Shown one piece after another: positions 44,752-56,640 of a stretch of DNA of 64,000 nt (the first letter of the stretch is position 1; every line of letters begins with the position of its first letter). The translations under genes were made by a program, and so were the position numbers. The notes beneath the pieces are model-generated. The model had not been told where the DNA came from, did no database searches, and was given only the letters and a program-made list of their open reading frames with translations. This DNA is from Luidia sarsii (lineage: Eukaryota; Echinodermata; Asteroidea; Paxillosida; Luidiidae), in contig OX465102.1 of the NCBI GenBank assembly GCA_949987565.1, positions 26,281,665-26,345,664 on the forward strand, written 5' to 3'.

Positions 44752-46092
44752 TCAGTTGAAGCAGCAGAAGACGCGGCGGAGAGCGTTGACGATGTAGCGC
44801 CTGTAGCGGAGGTTGAGAAGGGCGTAGAGGAAAGGGTTGACGGTGCTGTTGCACCAGAGGAGGTTGTCCGTCACCTCGGCCACGTAGTAGCCCACGCAGT
44901 CGTCGCAGAAGGCCAGCGCCGTGTTCTTGACGTAGAAGGGCAGCCAGCAGACGATGTAGACCCCCACCAGGAGACTGAGCGTCACCGCCGCCTTGCGGTG
45001 CTTGCGGAACTGCCGGCGGCGAAGGATGATGGACTGCCTCCTACTGCGTCCGGTCCCGGGCAGCAGCAGATGCGGCGGCGGCGGCGGCGTCGACCGTGAC
45101 GGGGGAGCGGGCTTGGGCCGGGCCGGCGTGCCGATCTCCGGCGGGGGTGAGCCCGGCGTCACGCTCGAGCTCCCGTCTATGTTCGTGAGCGCCATCAGCG
45201 TGACCGCCGTGAGGGAGACCATGGCCGGCCGGCTCTTGTCCAGGTAGAACACGCCGCTGGCCGGGTCGCCGGCCGTGCTGATGGAGACGGCCTGGCTCAC
45301 GTCGCTGGAGACGGACGACACCAGTTGCCTCTCCCCGCAGACCAGCAGACCTTTGGCCCTCCGCCTGATGGTCAGATAGAGCCTCCCGTTCAGGTAGATC
45401 AGCGCGGCCAGCGGCAGCACGAACTCCATCAGGATGAGGAGGAGGTTGAAGAAGCGATCGTCCCGCGACTCCACGTCGCAGTCCCACGAGTAGTCCACGA
45501 CGCGCCGGCCGGTCAGCGGCGCCCAGCCGACCACGGTCAGCGGGTAAAAGGTCAGGCAGAAGGCCCAACAGGCGCAGCAGGACACCACGGCCCGCCGGCG
45601 GGTCTGCACCAGCACGTAGCGGAGCTTGAGCGTGACCAGCCGGTAGCGGTCCAGGCTGATCAGGACGATGGCCAGCACGGAGGCATAGCTGAGGGCGTAG
45701 TCCATGCTGAGGTAGAGCAGGCAGGGCCACTCGCCCAGCACCCAGACGTCCTCCAGCAGCCAGACGAAGTTGAAGATCATCGTCCAGCCCACCAGGAAGT
45801 CGGCCACGCACAGGCTGAAGATGAAGCAGTTGGCCGTCCGCCGCCGGATGGCCGGGTCGCGGGCGAAGGCCATCATGGCCAGAAAGTTGCCGGCTATGGT
45901 GACCAGGATGATGGGACCGTAGACCAGCCAGACCACCAGGACGTGGCCGAGCCCCATTCCCGCCTCGCCCGGCAGCGGGCAGCGGCCCGCGCCCGCCGAC
46001 GACCCGCCGTCGCTCGCGCCGATCTCCCCCTCCGTGCCGTTGGCGTCGACGCAATCCCCGTACGACGAGGACGAGACCCAGGACTCATCCAT
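44752..46092 (-). CDS. histamine H3/H4-like aminergic GPCR
   Basis: Single exon, 446 aa from the ATG at 46092; the frame is open 13 codons further but without another ATG. Visible features: N-glycosylation site N18-G-T; seven TM segments; GN at 68-69; D131 in TM3 (position 3.32, amine counter-ion); D148-R149-Y150; E223 four residues before the TM5 proline P227 (position 5.46); CWLPF 382-386; W413 at 7.43 before NSTVNPFLY. D3.32 plus E5.46 plus W7.43 is the known H3/H4 signature, whereas other amine receptors normally have Y7.43. ICL3 is long (about 245-367), with a Pro-rich PPPPP stretch and basic ends. The C-terminal CCFN may be palmitoylated. H3/H4 receptors couple to Gi/o; a muscarinic-like receptor is the main alternative. 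Confidence 0.9.
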   Translation of the reverse strand: MDESWVSSSSYGDCVDANGTEGEIGASDGGSSAGAGRCPLPGEAGMGLGHVLVVWLVYGPIILVTIAGNFLAMMAFARDPAIRRRTANCFIFSLCVADFLVGWTMIFNFVWLLEDVWVLGEWPCLLYLSMDYALSYASVLAIVLISLDRYRLVTLKLRYVLVQTRRRAVVSCCACWAFCLTFYPLTVVGWAPLTGRRVVDYSWDCDVESRDDRFFNLLLILMEFVLPLAALIYLNGRLYLTIRRRAKGLLVCGERQLVSSVSSDVSQAVSISTAGDPASGVFYLDKSRPAMVSLTAVTLMALTNIDGSSSVTPGSPPPEIGTPARPKPAPPSRSTPPPPPHLLLPGTGRSRRQSIILRRRQFRKHRKAAVTLSLLVGVYIVCWLPFYVKNTALAFCDDCVGYYVAEVTDNLLWCNSTVNPFLYALLNLRYRRYIVNALRRVFCCFN

Positions 46093-46829
46093 GACTATGA
46101 CCAGCTCTGCCAATCCGAACAGGCCACCCAATCAACGCACCATCCGCAGTGCGTCTTGCCGTAACGTCTCCAAGCAGGACAGTAAATGACGGTACCGTAT
46201 TGCAACCGTATACATTCTCCAAACGTGTCACTGTCATCTGCCGACGTGTGGACTTACCTAGCTGACAGCATATCGGTTTTTTTTTAGAGGAGGCGGATGC
46301 TTATAGGCTCGATTCAAGTCGTCGTGAATGTTATAGAACTCGATGCAGTGGAGCGCGCATGATGGAGTCACGCCGTCACTCCGTCCTCCTCAGCACTGAT
46401 GCACGTTGTCCCACACGAGAAGCGATTCACCGTAATGATAACTCAACGCGTTCTGGGCAGCATGCCGGATCTTCCAAACGACCTGGCGCCTCCACGCGGA
46501 CGGGCACGCCGGGTAAGTGCAACTACCCCCCACCCCCCCCGCCCCCACCCTGTCTAACTAATTAGTCATTAAAGGGACACACACCGGATACAGCGGACCA
46601 TTCCGCAAGAACATTACCCGGTTTTGGATCGATGAAGTGAAATGTTTGTGAAGTGAAAGTTTTGGACCGAAATCTACGAAGAATATTATGGAGTTCATAC
46701 CCAAGACCTTACCCGAATATCAACTATACGTCACGCGATGTCATCTCCCAAGCTGTCAATAATTAGGATGGGACATATAATATACTTACGAAAATGCTCT
46801 ACTCACGGATGGCTGCGCCATCCCTTTAA
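46093..46829. other. 5' flank of GPCR2
   Basis: Presumed promoter/5' UTR for the minus-strand receptor; no core element assigned. A C-rich run lies at 46525-46550. No other gene is recognised. Confidence 0.45.
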
Positions 46830-47184
46830 CTGGATAACACAACATTGGTTGAGGTCAAAGAATAGCATCCATACGTTGTCTGATCCAACATACTCATGGA
46901 ATAACACACCTGTGAAAATTTCAGCTCAATCCGTCAACCGAGTCTCGAGAAAATTGTGAACACCGCTTCATTTGTGTCTTGAAAATGCAGCATTCAACGT
47001 ATTGTTTAGAAAGAGGTGAGACGTAAACGATTTATGTTACTCTTTTCTCAAAAAAAAAATGCAGCATTTTAGGCAGAAATATTTCACTTCGAGGTTTCAA
47101 CCATAACCATCTTCAAACTGTATAAGTTTCATGTAAATCTGTGAACGATCTTACCAATGATCTTACCAATGTTGTGTAGGGGCT
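46830..47184. mobile_element. TTAA-flanked MITE B, copy 3
   Basis: 355 bp with TTAA on both sides; left CTGGATAACACAACATTGG, right CCAATGTTGTGTAGGGGCT. A short duplication (GATCTTACCAAT, twice) lies just before the right end. Confidence 0.8.
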
Positions 47185-47997
47185 TTAACGACGGAAAAAA
47201 ATACACTTGATAAATTAATCATCCACGTTCGTTGTTAATTGTGATTCCAGTTCCGTAGCCGTGACTGGACACGGATGTTCTTGGACCAAACATTAATCCT
47301 ATGGGGAGGGGGCCACCCGCTCAATTTACCCGTCTAGTCATCCTCTCTTTCTTTGTTCGTATACCTGCAGCACTTTGTTTTCTATTCATATCTCGTCAGG
47401 ACGTTGGGAGGACACGGTTACGCTTTTATCTAACTCGAGTAGGCGTAATATGAAAAGAAAACTGTTTAATGGATTAAAATGACCACGAATGCGTGCCTTT
47501 TAGAAAGGTCCGCAATCTCCCCCTACAGCCGAGGGGTATATGTAACCCAGTACCGGTAGTAAGGCTTACTAATGTTTGTATTCAATAGAATAATAGTTTT
47601 TTTTATGGTACGACAAATGTAAAATGAAGTCATACCACTGGATCTTCAACGGGAGTCTCTTGACCTCTCCTCTGATTACTGATGCACGAAGGACTTGGCC
47701 TTTTATTTCATAGTCTTCGCTGCCGTGGAGAACACACGACTGTGCTCTTCCCCCTCCTCATTTCTCGTTGGGATATTTGGAGCACTTTCCTATCAGAGGC
47801 AAATTGAGAGTGATGACCTTGACAAAACCCTCGGGATATGGAAACCTATACCCTCCACATTACTTCGAAAACAAAAAACTCATATAGACCGAACGTTACG
47901 GTGCGGCTCACGATTCCGAACGGTAATATGCAGCAATTACTTGAGGTATAATTGCGCGCATCGACAATCTGTCGTTTCCTCTCTCGTTTGTGTTCGT
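47185..47997. other. intergenic, no gene recognised
   Basis: A plus-strand frame starting at 47695 runs into the CT-rich tract but has no recognisable domain. Confidence 0.45.
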
Positions 47998-48660
47998 TTC
48001 TCTCACGACCCCTCTGATCTCTGTCTCTCCCTCCTTTTCTCAATCTCATCCCCTTCCCCCTCTTTCTCCCCTCTATGTCTCTCTCCACTCTCTCTGTTCT
48101 ATGTATCTTCCTTCCTCCCTTCATTTCCCTTCCTCCTCTCTTCTCTATCTCTCTCTGCTCTCTTTATCTGTCCCTCTCCTCTGTTCCTCGCCTGTCTCCC
48201 TCCCTCTTTCTGTCCCTCCGTCTCTTCTCTATGTAACGTTCTCTCTCTACCTCTATCTTTGTCTCCTCTCTCCTCCTCTTGCTCATTCTCTCGATCTTTC
48301 CCTCTCCGTCTACCTCTATCCCTTCCCCTCTGTCCCTCTCCCCCTCTCTCTATTTCTCCCTTTCGTCTTCTTTCTCTCTTTGTCTCTCTATCTCTCCCTT
48401 TAACTTTCCGTCTTTCTCCCTCTCTCTCTCCCCCTCCCTCTCTCCCCCTCCCTATATTTCTGTCCTTCCCTCTCTTTTCTCTACCTATCTCATTTGTTCC
48501 CCTCCGCCTCTATCTTTTTCTCCTCTCGCCGTTACTCTCTTCCCCATCTCTCTCACTCACTCTCTCCCTATCTCTCTCTATCTACATATATTTCCCCTCT
48601 GTTTATCTCTATCTCTCCCTTCTCTTTCTTTCTCTCTTTCTGTCTCTTCACTTTCTCCCC
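47998..48660. repeat. impure CT-rich (pyrimidine) tract
   Basis: About 660 bp of CTCTC/TTCCC-rich sequence; the long Ser/Leu/Pro frames are artefacts. It is more degenerate than 13826-14275, hence older. Confidence 0.85.
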
Positions 48661-49300
48661 CAAGACGTGTCACGTTGTATACTAGTGGAAAGCGTAATTG
48701 AAAAGGCTAAACTCGATTGAACCGGGTTTTTTTCTCTCAGAATGAGATTGATTCAATCATGATTCATTTCAGTCAGTGAATTAGGAGGCAGAGGAGGGCG
48801 TGGCTGGCATTGGCAACTTCCATTTGTGACATCTATCTATGGGTGTGTGTGTGTGTGTGGGGGGGGGGGTTGTTTAGGTGGAAGATGAAACAGTATCATG
48901 TCGCCCTGGGCAAAGACAAAGAAAAAGCACGAAGGGTGGATTAACTGTGCTCCGTTCACTCACGTTCGCTACCGGAAGTCATCGCACATCCGCCAGTGAT
49001 AATTAGAGACCGCTCGTTCCCTTCACGCTCGCAAACTCTCGTTTTGCGGGATGAGAATACAGAGGCACAGCGTTGTTTATATAATGCTGCCTTATCCCTC
49101 GGGACGCTCTGGCCACCGGCTCGAGCGTCATTTCTTGGGGGTGTCGGTTGCTTTCGACAAGTTGACATTATGTGCCTTTCAGCAGTCCCGGGCCCGGTCT
49201 CTGACCCTGCCGAGTAAAAGTTGGAAGAAAAAAAACCATCCTATAAAAATGTCGCGACTTTGCGTCCGTAGTTAGCGCTGTTAGTGGTAACGTATAATTT
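48661..49300. other. intergenic, no gene recognised
   Basis: Contains (GT)n followed by a poly-G run at 48843-48868. No gene is supported. Confidence 0.5.
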
Positions 49301-49748
49301 GTGACCCGGCACAGCATAATGAGGAATAACCCCCACTTTTGAGATCTTGAGATTTTCTAACGATGTGAAAGAGTATACCATTAGATTTCAAATGATATCA
49401 AAATTATTTCCGTGTGAACTTTGTTGTAAATAGCACCAGGGGACTTCGCTCGTTCATTTGGTACCAGACACAATATAGCAGCACCAGTCTAACTCCTCGA
49501 AAGCGGCCATTCAAAAAGGCAGGAACTTACATTTTCATGAAAACAGTACACAAACACTCCCGAAATCCTCGTTTTTTCAACATTTCGGAAAAATCCTTTG
49601 GACATAATATCTTCAAATACATTAACTTTCCGAAAACACAAAAAAAATTAGATTTTTTATCGAATTGAGAAGATACTTTGACTTCAGGCGTTGTTTACTC
49701 GAAAAAGTGTTTTGATGGGATATTCCTCATGTTGCTGTGCCGGGTCAC
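49301..49748. mobile_element. GTGACCCGGCACA-terminus MITE, 448 bp copy
   Basis: Termini are GTGACCCGGCACAGCATAAT and the matching inverse, flanked by ATTT on both sides. It is the reverse orientation of 3509-3760 and about 200 bp longer in the middle. Any short frame inside (49414-49668) has no recognised domain. Confidence 0.8.
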
Positions 49749-49889
49749 ATTTATAGTTAGGCGCTGCATGCTCAGTGCTTTGCCCAATTGGCTGCATGCT
49801 GATTGGCGTCGGGAGGGATGTGATCCATGGAGATCATTATAACCTCAGTGCTTCTGGCCGATGCCCGACCCTTTTTGTGTAGCAGAGAT

Positions 49890-50000
49890 TAGTTGACTAA
49901 TTGGAATGCCCACCATCTATGGGGTCGGATAGCTCATCTTGTAGAGCAATTGTACGCTTAAACCACATGCCTGGCTTTATATGTCCAGTCTAGTCAAATA
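49890..50000 (+). mobile_element. tRNA-like SINE head
   Basis: GGGTCGGATAGCTCATCTTG then GTAGAGC is box A-like; box B is decayed (TTTATATGTCC). It is preceded by a GTTGACTAATTGGAATGCCC leader as in other copies. Confidence 0.5.
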
Positions 50001-51245
50001 TCCTTGGCCCAATGCGAAACAAAGAAATCCCATTGCATGTTTATTTCCTCCTTTCAATTCATAGAATAAAATCATCAAATAAAAAAAATAAAAAAAAATG
50101 CACGGAAGATCTTGAACAAGACTGTTTAGAGTTGATTGACGTGTAGAATTTGAGCCTAGTCATTTATAGTACTGTGGATGAAATGTACTTTTGGCGCTGT
50201 AACGGTGAAAACTGCAAGCTGGGTGAAATGAAAATAATCATAGAAAAATGAGAAATCGGTAGGGAAGTATACTAATGATGATTGACTTGAAGTTCTTAAA
50301 GTATAGGAAAGTATAGAGATTTTTGTGAATGATCGATTTGCACTTTCGCAATTGCAAAGTCAAATATTCTTACCAAAGATTCTTGCAAAGTCAAATATTC
50401 TTACCAAAGACTCTTACCAAAGACCCAGTCGTGACGTGAGTAAATCAAAATGGTAAATGTAAATTATGTACCGATATGTAGCATTGTAATTTGAAATCTT
50501 TTTTGGGGGGTCGGTATGCTATGACAAAATAAACCCTCGTTGGGCTTCATCTTCGTCGACCAGACAAATCTTCAGAATATAGATAGGATTTTGAAGGTTT
50601 GTGTGGTGGAAATAACAAGTGTAAGAGGTTTGCTGTGACACCTTGTACATCAGCTCTTATAAGAGAATTTGATTCAGAATGGCTCTTTGAAACAAGCTGT
50701 CCTTACACTGACCATCTATTGACCCTCAAGAGGATACAAGTCATGCTGTAAACATCTAACGATCATTTTGTATAGATCTTTCCTATATTTCAGAGCTGGT
50801 ATATACGAGTAGTCGTTTTTGAACAAGGATGGGGTTCGTCCATTATAGAGATCGGATCCTTCCGATGGTTGGATACCCGCCCCTTTCACCATCTTTCATT
50901 TCTATTGATCGTTGCTTCAAATTGAGTTTCATTTACCGCTCCAATCTCCCCTGCCTCCTCCACGACACGCGGGGAGGGACTTCCGGGTGCTGGTGTCATA
51001 TTGGAAGTGGGGATGGGAATCGGAGCCTATAAAAATGTGCGTCGTGTCGTGTTTGCATGGTTGGACGAACTCCAAGATACTGGTCCGGTCACGCTTCCGT
51101 ATTCATGAGATCCTACCACACCCACAAGCTCTCCCCATTCTCCCTTCCTCTATCGTCGCTTGTTATACTAGCCATCCTTTTTTCCTGCTTGAAGAGGACT
51201 TGGATTCAAGTCATAAAATATCGAGTCCTAGTCCCACTCCCGAGT
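50001..51245. other. intergenic; degraded hairpin-family copy at 50585-50705
   Basis: GAAGGTTTGTGTGGTGGAAA and GCTGTGACACCTTGTACATC near 50592-50650 are the start of the hairpin repeat family (11705-11895), but the GGCTCT stem at 50690 has lost its partner. No gene is recognised. Confidence 0.5.
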
Positions 51246-52556
51246 CATTTATAGGTCGAGTCCCAATCCCACTCCTGAGTGATATAGGTTGAGCCCGAAT
51301 CCCACTCCTGAGTGATATAGGTCGAGTCCCAATCCCACTCCTGAGTGATATAGGTCGAGTCCCAATCCCACTCCTGAGTGATATAGGTCGAGTCCCAATC
51401 CCACTCCTGAGTGATATAGGTTGAACCTGAATCCCACTCCTGAGTGATATAGGTCGAGTCCCAATCCCACTTCTGAGTGATATAGGTCGAGTCCCAATCC
51501 CACTTCTGAGTGATATAGGTTGAGCCCGAATCCCACTCTGAGTGATATAGGTTGAGCCCGAATCCCACTCCTGAGTGACATAGGTCGAGTCCCAATCCCA
51601 CTCCTGAGTGATATAGGTCGAGTCCCAATCCCACTCCTGAGTGATATAGGTCGAGTCCCAATCCCACTCCTGAGTGACATAGGTCGAGTCCCAATCCCAC
51701 TCCTGAGTAATATAGGTCGAGTCCCAATCCCACTCCTGGGTGATATAGGTCGAGTCCCAATCCCACTCCTGAGTGATATAGGTCGAGTCCCAATCCCACT
51801 CCTGGGTGATATAGGTCGAGTCCCAATCCCACTCCTGAGTAATATAGGTCGAGTCCCAATCCCACTCCTGGGTGATATAGGTCGAGTCCCAATCCCACTC
51901 CTGAGTGATATGGGTCGAGTCCCAATCCCACTCCTGAGTGATATAGGTCGAGTCCCAATCCCACTCCTGAGTAATATAGGTCGAGTCCCAATCCCACTCC
52001 TGAGTGATATGGGTCGAGTCCCAATCCCACTCCTGAGTGATATAGGTCGAGTCCCAATCCCACTCCTGAGTAATATAGGTCGAGTCCCAATCCCACTCCT
52101 GAGTGATATAGGTTGAGCCCGAATCCCACTCCTGAGTGATATGGGTCGAGTCCCAATCCCACTCCTGAGTGATATAGGTCGAGTCCCAATCCCACTCCTG
52201 AGTGATATAGGTCGAGTCCCAATCCCACTCCTGAGTAATATAGGTCGAGTCCCAATCCCACTCCTGAGTGATATGGGTCGAGTCCCAATCCCACTCCTGA
52301 GTGATATAGGTCGAGTCCCAATCCCACTCCTGAGTAATATAGGTCGAGTCCCAATCCCACTCCTGAGTGATATAGGTCGAGTCCCAATCCCACTCCTGAG
52401 TGATATAGGTCGAGTCCCAATCCCACTCCTGAGTGATATAGGTCGAGTCCCAATCCCACTCCTGAGTGATATAGGTCGAGTCCCAATCCCACTCCTGAGT
52501 AATATAGGTCGAGTCCCAATCCCACTCCTGAGTGATATAGTGCGAGTCCCAATCCC
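51246..52556. repeat. 33-bp minisatellite, about 40 units
   Basis: Unit: GAGTGATATAGGTCGAGTCC then CAATCCCACTCCT. Because 33 is divisible by 3, several frames stay open across the array on both strands (for example an 11-residue WDWDSTYITQE unit on minus). I treat these as by-products: no signal peptide, splice site or non-repeat domain is attached. Variants (GATATGGG, GATATAGG, AATATAGG) recur in order at about 51900-52090 and 52140-52350, giving a 99-bp higher-order period. Confidence 0.95.
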
Positions 52557-52679
52557 ATTTCTTCAATTCATTCCACGTACTCGTAACACTCCAATATCAC
52601 TCCAATATATTTTTATTTCTCTTGAGACACAAGTCTCTGACTGTCGACTGCGAAATTTAATTAAGTGTAAACATTCTCA

Positions 52680-53065
52680 AAAATGAAATAGTGGGCCTGA
52701 CGTTTCGATCCTAGCAGGACCTTTCTCAAAGGCATAGGGTCAAGGACAAAACAGATAAAAGAAGGAAGGGGAAGAGACTGAATAGGACACGGATGACAAA
52801 AAAAGAACAAAGAGGAAAGCTGGTTAGGTGAGATCAAAGGGAAGGGTAGGGAGTAGGGTAGGGATTAGCGAGAGGAGGGGAAAGATCAAAGAGAGAAGTG
52901 TGGAGGAGTGAACACAAAAAAGGATTATCAGAAAGCCTGCACGGTGTTGGTCATTACCCTCCTGTATGTTGGATGGAAACGTCGGGCCCAATAAATTTTG
53001 AGATTTGCATTTTGGTAATTTTTGTCAGTAAGCAGTTGGCAACATTTCTGTATATCACTTTAAAG
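52680..53065. repeat. R1 repeat with purine-rich loop
   Basis: Left arm GACGTTTCGATCCTAGCAGG (52699-52718); the right arm is degraded to ATGGAAACGTCGGGCCC (52973-52989); the family tail ends CAGTAAGCAGTTGGCAACAT. The loop of about 250 bp is GGAAGGG/AGAGG-rich. Confidence 0.7.
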
Positions 53066-54420
53066 TGTAAACATTGGTCAATAACCATGTGCCGCGCAGG
53101 CTCAGATTGTGTGGGTTTCAAGCAGAATCACCATAGGCCCTACATCAGCATATAATTATAAGGGCAGCGGGGAATATCCACTTAGTCTTCGGCTGAAAAT
53201 ATCATTTTTGTTTAAGCAAATGTTTTACTAGTAGGATGCAGCTTCTTTTAGGCACGTGTCGTGAATAATTAGCCCCAACATTTCGTTGTACTCGAAGCCA
53301 CAAATAGGACGGTATCGATCACGCGTGTCCCTGGTGTTTTTGTATTCGGGCTGTGGGTTTAAACAAAAACATCTCGGCATCGTGGACACCGGAGTCACGA
53401 TGTTGTTGTGGGGGGGGGGGGGGTATTTGTTTTCCAGCGACAGGTTCTGTCATCGGTCACCGGCGGCAATATATACGGAGAAAGAGGATCGACCAATGCC
53501 AACCGATTGCGTCTGTCACGTGTCAGTTCACGTGCCCTAATATCCACCAATGGCGTTATGTCTCTGGTGGCCACACGAAGCTGTTGCAATGGCTGGGCGG
53601 GCAATTTTTACGCCATGCATTTTTTTTCATCTGCCGATTCTAGTGGATTATAATGATTGGGATTCGACATACCTCCCCAAGAATAATTATCCTCTTGCAA
53701 GCCATTTCCCGAACCGATTTTTTTTCCCACCGGTTTCTGGCAGCACGCTCACCTACCTAGAGCCATTTGGAAAGACCCACATTTTACAGATATTTAGATA
53801 AACAGCTGGAAGGGTAGGATCCCGAGCAAAATCCGGCAAATGGTTTGGCCGGCACAAAGTCCCACAGAAACTGTAGCTGCCCATCCATCAGCGGCAATTG
53901 TGTACATTATACGAAGTGTAATGACAAAAGCCGATTGTGACGTTCCGACAGGAAGTCGGGGGTTTTAAATCTCCAGCCTACTATTTAATTGGCATGGATG
54001 TTCAAGCACTTCTGCCGGGCAAAAGGGATCGTGTTCTCATGCCATTCATGCTATTTGTTTTCCCAAGTCCCGGTTCGTGTTTGAAGGAGAATGGTGGGGG
54101 ACCACTCGTCAACAGGTCATTATGACCTACGGTATACACTCACGAGATTCAGACTCAAAGTCAGAGTCAGAGAATTTTGATATTTTTTATTTTTTTTTAC
54201 TAATTTTAATCTCGTATACAGATCAAATCAGGTTAAATCAAATCGAAGTCACCCGCCTATTTTTTTTTGGGGGGGAAAACCTCCTGCAGTTCTACGACAT
54301 GTTGTAAACAATGTTGAGAACTAAAGCACCTTGTTGACCAATGTTTATCGAAATATCTACTGATTACATCGTCAAACAAAATAATATGAAGTTGATACAA
54401 AAAACTGCAAAACATAAATT
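53066..54420. other. intergenic, no gene recognised
   Basis: Poly-G run at 53409-53424 and several T runs. No domain-bearing frame. Confidence 0.5.
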
Positions 54421-54424
54421 TCAA

Positions 54425-54525
54425 AAGTTAGAGGGCCTGACGTTTCGATTCTAGCAGGACATTTTTAAAAGGCAAAAAAAAGGTCCTGCTAGGATCGAAA
54501 CGTCAGGCCCCCTAACTTTTGTCAA
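54425..54525. repeat. compact R1 hairpin repeat
   Basis: Arms GGGCCTGACGTTTCGATTCT and AGGTCCTGCTAGGATCGAAA around a loop of about 25 bp; only about 100 bp in total. Confidence 0.75.
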
Positions 54526-54823
54526 ACAAAAAAGTAAAATAACATTATTGTTTAGTAGTTTTGTGTGTTTGGCTCGCAATTAAGGAAAGTCAGATCGCAT
54601 ACTAAGCATTTCTTACACGCTTAGTAACCCCACCCATATTACGTAACTACTCATACCTAGCTATCCATGCGTTCCCATATAAATTGCATACGTCCTGACC
54701 TATCCTCATTCAGGTGAACCTACACACCGAGTCCATACCTTTACTCCTTCACGAAATTCCAACCTCGAATTTGTTTCTGCGTTTGGTCCTATACAATTCA
54801 TCTTCTGTCAACTCGATCTACAG

Positions 54824-55200
54824 TATGTCCGCGACCAGTGACAACGATGCCTCCCTTATTTTCAGCAAATTTAAGGACTACTTCGACGCAAAATTCAGCA
54901 CTATATCCAAACCTCAAGACTAATCCACCGCTATAAAAAAAACTGAACCTAAAATTGCAGGCAAAAGACCTCACTAGACCAGGCAACATCGCCCAGTTCG
55001 AGTTTTGCGGCAAATTGGAAATCTTGCTTTTTAAGATCCAATCTGCTCTCGAGGCTGATCAGAACCCCGAAACGGCCCTTCTATCCCCGCAAGAAGCACT
55101 GGAACTCCTAGCCGACCGAAAGCAAAACATCCGCATCGCCGACTCCAGCAAGGCCGGTTGGGGAACTATTGCCCACCTCGTATTACAAGAGCTCTGAGGA
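54824..55200 (+). pseudogene. DIRS/Ngaro-like retrotransposon ORF1 (gag-like) remnant
   Basis: The frame from the ATG at 54824 (SATSDNDASLIFSKFKDYFD) stops at 54921, and a second frame continues with AQFEFCGKLE and ELLADRKQNIRIADSSKAGW. The spacing and the motif KxIRIADxSxAGW followed by an acidic stretch are typical of ORF1 of tyrosine-recombinase (DIRS-like) retrotransposons of marine animals. A possible decayed continuation lies at 55380-55540. No RT, RNase H or recombinase is nearby, so it is a dead fragment. Confidence 0.6.
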
Positions 55201-56375
55201 TAGCTGGACTCGCCGGCTCCCCTCATGAATTGATGTTTCTTAATCCCCCCCCCCAAAAAAAGGGCTTGTGAGCTGTGGTCAGTACTTGGAAATAGAGGGC
55301 ACACTAGCGAAATAATCGGAAAAGAGATCAGGAGGCACATTCTGCAACTGGATAAAAAGTTGATGCGTGACAAAAAAAAAGGCCTGGTAAGATCATCAAC
55401 ACGATCGGACCGCATTCGACGCACTTATGGTCGGGTAAGGCAAGGTCGCGGGATATCCTGCAAATCCATTTTGTTCTCAGGCGGGCCCCTTCATTTTGGC
55501 ACCACCGGGGGCTCCCCCGTCCGCGGCCCCGTGACACGCTAGATCCGACTTCTGTTCCACCCCCACGGAAGACAAATAGACAACCCTCACACCAAGCATA
55601 TTGACGGAAACGTTCCACGGGAGTTGAGCCCTTGCCAATGTTTACTTCTTTTCCTGAACTTAAAAGAAACAAAAATAACCTTGCCCAGCATTGCTTTCCC
55701 CTTTTGATCATCATTTAAAACGATTTAAACTCTCATCATTTAAAATTTAAACCCCAAAACGTGATAGATGCCATTTCCTCATTTTGTTCAATTAAAATTA
55801 ATACTCTTTAAAAAAAAAAAAAATTTGCACGGTCATCGGAAAGCGTTTTCCTTTGAAAGATCGGTTTGCCAAGTTTATTTCTTTTCGCCCGGCAAAACCG
55901 ACTGAGCGACATATTCAGTGCCTACCGTAATCAATTTCACAATGGTCATCGAGACACATTTTTTTTTTGCTGGGCAGAAGTTAGTGAGATTTGGCACGCC
56001 GACCCTAAAAGTGCAAAACAACGGCTGCCTGGCTGTCAATCGGGTGATTGCCATCGGGGGAGAATTCCCACCCGGATCCCAAAGGCCGTCGGGTAAACAA
56101 GGAAGTATCTTTCTGTGAGGCAATCGAAAGTTAAACAGACGACATTAATAAACTTCCAAGTTCAAAATAAACGCATTTTCGTCCGTGACTCCAATAACGG
56201 TCCGTCGACCTCTAACGGTCCGCTGGCTACTTTGGAAAGCCGCCATTTTAAGTGAGCCATGTTACGCAAAGCCAGAGGTCTCGGGTTCCAAGGGCGGGAT
56301 ATAGGTTTCAACCCCAGAAACGGTGTTGCGGTTAACCTGGACGTTGTTTCCTCTGACCGGCCCGACACGGACAAC
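55201..56375. other. intergenic with A/C homopolymers
   Basis: Poly-C and poly-A runs near 55243-55260 and 55810-55825. A SINE fragment (GTTACGCAAAGCCAGAGGTC then TCGGGTTCCAAG) is at 56261-56292. Confidence 0.45.
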
Positions 56376-56640
56376 TGTCGAGAGAGAGAGAGAGGGGGGG
56401 GGGGGTGGATGGAGTGAGCGGGCAAGAGAGAAGGAAAGTGGGAAGAGGCAGGAAGACGATGGGCAAGAGGCAGGGAGAGGCAGAGAGAGGCAGGGAGAGA
56501 GACGGAAAGGGAGGGGGAGAAAGGGAGGCGGAGGGAGTGGAAAGAGAGAGAGATTGGGAGAGAGAGGGAAATAAAGGGAGAGAGAAATTTGAGAGAGGGA
56601 AGAAAGAGGGAGAACGGAAAAAGAAATCAGAAAGGTCGGC
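56376..56640. repeat. GA-rich microsatellite tract
   Basis: (GA)n, (G)n and GGGAGA repeats of about 260 bp, purine-only on the plus strand; the Glu/Arg-rich frames are artefacts. Confidence 0.9.

Noticed and set aside
45041..46054. 337-codon minus-strand frame and 279-codon plus-strand frame over GPCR2
   Set aside because: Both are shadows of the GC-rich receptor frame; only the 446-aa frame has GPCR motifs.
51211..52566. Repeat proteins of 451 and 437 aa on the minus strand
   Set aside because: A 33-bp satellite without stops gives open frames on both strands; no non-repeat domain, signal peptide or splice site supports a gene.
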